Both the position numbers and the translations under genes were made by a program. From assembly GCA_023228945.1 (NCBI GenBank), contig JALOAI010000017.1:72607-136606 (forward strand): 64,000 nucleotides of DNA, written 5' to 3'. The notes beneath the pieces were generated by a model. That model was given only the letters and a program-made list of their open reading frames with translations. It made no database searches and had not been told where the DNA came from. Below are positions 59,715 to 64,000 of this stretch, piece by piece. Position 1 is the first letter of the stretch, and each line of letters begins with the position of its first letter. This DNA is from Pigmentiphaga sp. Its GTDB lineage: Bacteria; Pseudomonadota; Gammaproteobacteria; Burkholderiales; Burkholderiaceae_B.

Positions 59715-60262
59715 ATGCCATGTCCACCTCGCTTCCCGAAACCGGCTCCAAGCCGGCCACCGCGGTTCACGCTGGTGCCGCGGGCCGAGGCCGCCGCGTT
59801 TTTCTCATGCTGAGCCAACTGGCCGACGGGGTGGCGGCCATCGCCCTGTTCACGCTTATGGGCATGAGCTTCGTCGACGTCGTTGGCCGCGAACTGTTCA
59901 ACCAGCCGCTGCCCGGCACCATGGAGCTGACCGAGATCCTGATGGCCACTATCATCTTTGCCGTGCTGCCCAGCGTCAGCCATCGTGGCGAGCAGATCGC
60001 CGTCGATCTGCTCGACGGGGTGGTGCCTGCCTGGCTGCGGCCCGCCCAGCGCATCGCAGCGCACCTCCTGGGCAGCGTCACGTTCGCGGTGATCGGCTGG
60101 CAGCTCTGGGTCGATGCCGGCAAGCTCGCCCGCTACGGCGGTACCACACCCTATCTCGATCTGCCGCTCGCCCCCATCGTCCAACTCATGTCGGTCCTCG
60201 CCGTGGCCACCGCCCTCGGCTTCCTGACCGGCATCTTCCGTCCCGCCAAGGAGCCGCGATGA
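59711..60262 (+). CDS. TRAP transporter small permease DctQ-like
   Basis: A 183-residue membrane protein with four hydrophobic segments and the DctQ pattern GMSFVDVVGRELFNQPLPGTMELTEILMATIIFAVLPSVSHRGEQIAVDLLD. It overlaps dctP and dctM by 4 nt each (ATGA), so the three subunits are coupled in translation. Confidence 0.92.
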   Translation: MNAMSTSLPETGSKPATAVHAGAAGRGRRVFLMLSQLADGVAAIALFTLMGMSFVDVVGRELFNQPLPGTMELTEILMATIIFAVLPSVSHRGEQIAVDLLDGVVPAWLRPAQRIAAHLLGSVTFAVIGWQLWVDAGKLARYGGTTPYLDLPLAPIVQLMSVLAVATALGFLTGIFRPAKEPR

Positions 60263-61557
60263 ACGCAGCCGCCATAGGCCTGGTGGCCTTGCTCGCGCTG
60301 GTGTTCGCGCGCGTGCCCATCGCCGTCGCGCTCGCCGTGGTCGGTTTCATCGGCTTTTCGATGCTCACCGACTGGCAGCCGGCCCTGGCGCTGGCGGCGC
60401 ATACCGCCAAGGAAGGCTCGCTCAACTTCGGCCTGGCCGTGGTGCCGCTGTTCGTCCTCATGGGCAATTTCGTCACGCGCGCCCGCTTGTCCGAAGGACT
60501 CTTCAACGCCGCCTATGCTTTTCTGGGCCACCGCCGGGGCGGCCTGGCCCTCACCACGGTCGCCGCCTGCGGCGGATTTTCGGCGGTCTGTGGGTCCAGC
60601 CTGGCCACGGCGGCCACCATGGCCAAGGTGGCCATGCCCTCGATGCGGCGCTACGGTTATGACGATCGCCTGGCCACGGGCTCGATCGCCGCGGGCGGTA
60701 CCCTCGGCATCCTGATCCCGCCCAGCATCATGCTGCTCATCTATGGCATCATCACCGACACGCACATCGGCAAGCTGTTCGCGGCGGGAGTGATTCCGGG
60801 TTTGATCGGCATCGCGCTGTATATGGCCGCCGTCAGCTATACCACCTGGCGCGACCCCAGGCAGGGGCCGCCGGGCGAGCGCAGCACGTGGCCGCAGCGC
60901 CTGCGCTCGCTGCGCGAGGTCTGGAGCATCGCTTTCCTCTTCCTGCTGGTGATGGGCGGCATCTACGGCGGAATCTTCACCCCCACCGAAGCCGCCGGCA
61001 TCGGCGCCGGCCTGAGCTTTCTGTTCGCGCTCTCGCGCGGCGTCTTATCCTGGAAGGTGCTCTACGAGATTCTGGTCGAAACCGCACGCACGTCGGCGAT
61101 TCTGTTCGCCGTGCTGATCGGCGCCCTGATGTTCAGCGAGTTCATCAACTACACCGGAGTGCATAAAGGCTTCGTCGAGTGGATCAACCAGCTTGGCGTG
61201 CCGGGCTGGATCATCATTCTGGTGCTGGTGCTGGTTTACCTGGTCATCGGCAGCGTTCTCGAGAGCCTGTCGATGATTCTGCTGACCGTGCCGCTGTTCT
61301 TCCCGATCATCGTCGACCTGGGCTACGACCCAGTCTGGTTCGGCATCGTCGTGGTGGTCGCCGTCGAAGTCGGCCTCATCACGCCGCCGATCGGGATGAA
61401 TATCTTCGTCTTGCGCAGCGTGATTCCCGACGTCTCCACCGCCACCATCTTTCGCGGCGTGACACCGTTCTTCTTCGCCGATGTGATTCGCATCGTCCTC
61501 CTGGCGCTCGTGCCCGCGTTCTCCATGTGGCTGCCAAACTTGTTGTTCGGATCGTAG
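60259..61557 (+). CDS. TRAP transporter large permease DctM-like
   Basis: A 432-residue permease with about twelve membrane segments: VPLFVLMGNFVTRARLSEGLFNAAYAFLGHRRGGLALTTVAACGGFSAVCGSSLATAATM, GTLGILIPPSIMLLIYG, FTPTEAAGIGA, and VGLITPPIGMNIFVLRSV. With dctP and dctQ it makes a complete transporter, probably for the acid or alcohol used by the GMC and ALDH enzymes. Confidence 0.94.
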   Translation: MNAAAIGLVALLALVFARVPIAVALAVVGFIGFSMLTDWQPALALAAHTAKEGSLNFGLAVVPLFVLMGNFVTRARLSEGLFNAAYAFLGHRRGGLALTTVAACGGFSAVCGSSLATAATMAKVAMPSMRRYGYDDRLATGSIAAGGTLGILIPPSIMLLIYGIITDTHIGKLFAAGVIPGLIGIALYMAAVSYTTWRDPRQGPPGERSTWPQRLRSLREVWSIAFLFLLVMGGIYGGIFTPTEAAGIGAGLSFLFALSRGVLSWKVLYEILVETARTSAILFAVLIGALMFSEFINYTGVHKGFVEWINQLGVPGWIIILVLVLVYLVIGSVLESLSMILLTVPLFFPIIVDLGYDPVWFGIVVVVAVEVGLITPPIGMNIFVLRSVIPDVSTATIFRGVTPFFFADVIRIVLLALVPAFSMWLPNLLFGS

Positions 61558-61644
61558 CTCGCCGTCCTCGACGGGCCACGCGGGAGCCCGTCTCCGGCTG
61601 CCCGAAGTTGGCGGGCCCTCGGTACCACCCACGGGACCAGGGAG

Positions 61645-63210
61645 TCAGAGTGGCGGCACCTCGTGATCAGCGGGTTTCGAGGGCACCTGCGGATAGCGGG
61701 CACGCCCCTTGACCACCGTGGCCGAGACATTGGCGCCGGTGCGTACGAACTGCTGCGTGGGATCCCGCCTTGGTTCGTAATCCCAGGCGGGATGGCCGGC
61801 GCCAAGGCGGGCGGCCTGGATCAACCGGCGCTCGGCCGCGCTGCGTCGCATCGCCTCGGCCAGCGCCGATTCATCCCAGTGTGCGCGTATGAGGCCGGCC
61901 AGGCCCTCGGCTTGCTCGGCATAGGCTGGCAAAGCCGCGAGGTTGCGCAGTTCGTCGGGATCCTCCGCAAGGTTGAACAGCATCGGCGGATCGTCGGCAC
62001 AATGGATGTACTTCCAGGCTCCAGCACGCAGCATCAAGCATGGATGATAGGCGCCATCGGCCGTCATCTCGGCGAAGATCGGCCACTCGCCGTCGAGCGA
62101 ATCGGGATCCCGCAAGGCCGGCGCCAGGCTGCGTCCTTCGAAAGGCGTCGCCGCTTCCAGGCCGGCTCGCCCCGCCCCGGCCAGTTCGAGCAGGGTTGGC
62201 GCCAGATCGAGCAGTGACACCGGCGCGGGCACGATGCCGGGCCGCTGGCGAGGCGCCGCCATGATGAGGGGAATGCGCATGGCGCCCTCGAGCAGCATCC
62301 ATTTGTACCAAAGCCCCTTCTCGCCCAGCATGTCGCCGTGGTCAGAGGTAAATACGATGATCGTGTCATCGATCAGATCCATGTTTTCGAGCGCGGCCAC
62401 AATCTCGCCAACGCGATCGTCGACATAGCTGGTCATGGCGTAGTAGGCGTGGCGCGAACGCATGACATCGGCCTCGGTAATGTCGTACTCATCAAAGCGA
62501 TAGATGCGGCGCAGGCGCTGGCTGTGGGGGTCCAGTGTGCCGGGCGGTACCGCCGGTACCCGGGGCGGGTCGATCTCCTGCTCGTCATAACGCGACCAGT
62601 ACGGTTGCGTTATGACATACGGATTGTGCGGATGGGTGAACGATACCGTGAGAAAAAACGGCTGCTCGCGATCGCGGCCGTAATCGTAAATGCGCTGCAC
62701 GGCGCGCGCCGCCACCTCGTCGTCGTAATCCAGCTGCAGGCTGCGTCGGCAGACTCCCGATTCCACCACGCTGCGCAGGTTCAAGCCGGTGGCCGCGACC
62801 GGGATCAACTTCTGCCAGTCGGGGGTCCAGCCGAAGTCCGACGGATAGATGTCGGTGGTCAGGCGCTCCTGGTAGCCATGCAACTGATCGGCGCCGACGA
62901 AATGCATCTTGCCCGACAGGCACGTGCGGTAGCCCAGCGCGTTCAGGTAGTAGGGCAAGGTCGGTGCGCTGGAACGAAAGTCGCTCGCGTTGTCGTACAC
63001 GCCCAGGCGGCTGGCCAGTTGCCCGGTCAACAGCGAGGCGCGCGACGGCGCACACACCGGAAAGTTGCAATAAGCCTGCGCAAACACGCTCCCACGCGCC
63101 GCTAGGCGGTCGAGATGCGGCGTCCGGCAAACCTGGTTGCCGTAGGCGCGCAGAGCGCTCGCCGTGAGCTGGTCGGCCATGATGAGCACGATATTGGGCG
63201 AACGCGGCAT
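61645..63210 (-). CDS. Choline-sulfatase-like sulfatase
   Basis: A 521-residue type I sulfatase: NIVLIMADQLTASALRAYGN at the start, formylglycine site NFPVCAPSRASLLTGQ near residue 53 (canonical C-x-P-S-R), CLSGKMHFVGADQ, FTHPHNPYVITQPYW and VFTSDHGDMLGEKGLWYKWM, as in choline sulfatase BetC. No signal peptide is seen. It is transcribed in the same direction as a Bug gene upstream (77-nt gap). betA/betB proper are not in the window, although GMC and ALDH are the enzyme families they belong to. Confidence 0.9.
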   Translation of the reverse strand: MPRSPNIVLIMADQLTASALRAYGNQVCRTPHLDRLAARGSVFAQAYCNFPVCAPSRASLLTGQLASRLGVYDNASDFRSSAPTLPYYLNALGYRTCLSGKMHFVGADQLHGYQERLTTDIYPSDFGWTPDWQKLIPVAATGLNLRSVVESGVCRRSLQLDYDDEVAARAVQRIYDYGRDREQPFFLTVSFTHPHNPYVITQPYWSRYDEQEIDPPRVPAVPPGTLDPHSQRLRRIYRFDEYDITEADVMRSRHAYYAMTSYVDDRVGEIVAALENMDLIDDTIIVFTSDHGDMLGEKGLWYKWMLLEGAMRIPLIMAAPRQRPGIVPAPVSLLDLAPTLLELAGAGRAGLEAATPFEGRSLAPALRDPDSLDGEWPIFAEMTADGAYHPCLMLRAGAWKYIHCADDPPMLFNLAEDPDELRNLAALPAYAEQAEGLAGLIRAHWDESALAEAMRRSAAERRLIQAARLGAGHPAWDYEPRRDPTQQFVRTGANVSATVVKGRARYPQVPSKPADHEVPPL

Positions 63211-63287
63211 CTAGAAGCCACTCCGAGTTGGGTTCAAAGGATGGGTCGTGTCGCGGCGCGGCCTGGTGGCACGCCATAGCGGTGGCT

Positions 63288-64000
63288 TCAATCGACGCGG
63301 GCGCCCGAGTCGCGCACCACTTGCGACCACAAGGCATGCTCCCGCCGCATGAACTCGCCGAACTCGGCCTGCCCCATGAGGCGCGGCACGAATCCCATGG
63401 AGGCCAGCTGCGTTTGCACCTCGGGCGACCCCAGCACCTCGAGCGTGGCTGCCTCGAGTGCATCGAGCACACTGGCAGGCGTACCGGCCGGTGCCAGCAG
63501 CCCGAACCAGGCCGACACATCGAAGGGCGCGACACCCAGCTCCTCGAGCGTCGGCAGTTCCGGCATGGAGTCCACCCGTTCCGCGGTGGTCACGGCCAGC
63601 GCGTGAAGCTTGCCGTCCTGGATATGGGGCAGCGCCACCGACATGCCGTTGAGCATGAAATCCACTTGATCGCCCAGCAAAGCCATGGTGGCGGGCGCCG
63701 CGCCTTTATAGGGAACATGGACGGCCGGGATGCCGGCCGCCTTGCCGAACAAGACGGCGGCCATGTGATTGGCCGACCCCACCCCGCCCGAGCCATAGCT
63801 GAGACCGGCGGCCGCGGCGCGTGAGGCGCGTTTCAAAGCCTCCAGGTCGGGAACCGGGAAGCCCGGCCGCGTGACCAGCACCAGCGGATTGCCCGCCAGA
63901 AACGCGATGGGCGCCAGATCGGTCAGCGGATCGTAAGGCAAGGCTTCGAAAAGCTCGGGATTGATGGCCAGCGAACCGATGTATCCCACCACCAAGGTGT
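63288..64000 (-). CDS. Bug family receptor, C-terminal part (cut by the right edge)
   Basis: About 237 residues of a Bug protein. The signal peptide and PGG motif lie outside the window; visible parts are VVGYIGSLAINPELFEALPYDPLTDLAPIAFL, SYGSGGVGSANHMAAVLFGKAAGIPAVHVPYKGAAPATMALLGDQVDFML and SAWFGLLAPAGTP. A GTG at 63995 is internal, not the start. It is upstream of the choline-sulfatase-like gene, 77 nt away. Confidence 0.9.
   Translation of the reverse strand, partial: TLVVGYIGSLAINPELFEALPYDPLTDLAPIAFLAGNPLVLVTRPGFPVPDLEALKRASRAAAAGLSYGSGGVGSANHMAAVLFGKAAGIPAVHVPYKGAAPATMALLGDQVDFMLNGMSVALPHIQDGKLHALAVTTAERVDSMPELPTLEELGVAPFDVSAWFGLLAPAGTPASVLDALEAATLEVLGSPEVQTQLASMGFVPRLMGQAEFGEFMRREHALWSQVVRDSGARVD

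Overview
This window is high-GC bacterial chromosome, most likely from the betaproteobacterial family Alcaligenaceae (Bordetella, Achromobacter, Pusillimonas or Castellaniella type). The placement rests on the gene order nadK-recN / fur-bamE-dapB / hrcA-hemH-grpE-dnaK-dnaJ and xseB-ispA-dxs-folE2, plus the many Bug (TctC-type) periplasmic binding proteins and Rieske oxygenases. It is inferred from gene content and order; no database search was possible. I see no integrase, transposase, phage gene, CRISPR array or replication origin.

Layout. 1-3035: the 5' part of opgG (osmoregulated glucans), tRNA-Pro(GGG) with its own promoter and terminator, and rfbBC (dTDP-sugar synthesis). 3032-16115: two catabolic blocks. 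The first is a six-gene minus-strand operon (two cyclase-family hydrolases, a cupin, a Bug protein, an SDR and a 3-hydroxyacyl-CoA dehydrogenase). The second has a LysR regulator, a sulfatase-Bug pair, and a Rieske oxygenase divergent from a GntP permease; sbcB sits inside it. 16255-19769: small genes (ParD/RelE toxin-antitoxin pair, YqaE membrane protein, DUF985 cupin, parvulin, three exported proteins or lipoproteins). 19770-43209: core genome for heat shock, heme, NADP, DNA repair, iron regulation, outer-membrane assembly, lysine and peptidoglycan, folate, isoprenoids, tRNA modification and ribosome maturation. 43255-64000: a dense catabolic island with four Bug proteins (one cut by the right edge), an IlvD/Edd dehydratase with an IclR regulator, a Rieske oxygenase-reductase-SDR operon ending in a LysR with two HTH domains, a VanA-like Rieske oxygenase, a GMC oxidase plus aldehyde dehydrogenase, a TRAP transporter and a choline-sulfatase-like enzyme.

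How the genes fit together. The accessory blocks look like uptake-and-oxidation modules for aromatic acids, sulfate esters and alcohols. Bug or TRAP receptors capture the substrate, sulfatases or Rieske oxygenases start the attack, and SDR, GMC, ALDH or dehydratase enzymes continue it. The exact substrates cannot be read from sequence.

Most notable signals: (i) a 67-bp promoter-like block shared without gaps by the Bug/sulfatase operon and the Rieske/GntP divergent pair; (ii) a family of five structured repeats, each starting right after NTGA and mostly just 3' of co-oriented genes, resembling orphan HEARO/omega-RNA elements with no IscB gene nearby; (iii) a 4 x 75-bp repeat array translated in frame inside ispA; (iv) a LysR regulator with duplicated HTH domains; (v) a pair of near-identical 19-bp operators upstream of the dehydratase; (vi) a cyclase paralogue with a metal-ligand Asp replaced by Asn; (vii) two sigma-32 promoters for grpE and dnaK with identical 13-bp spacing.
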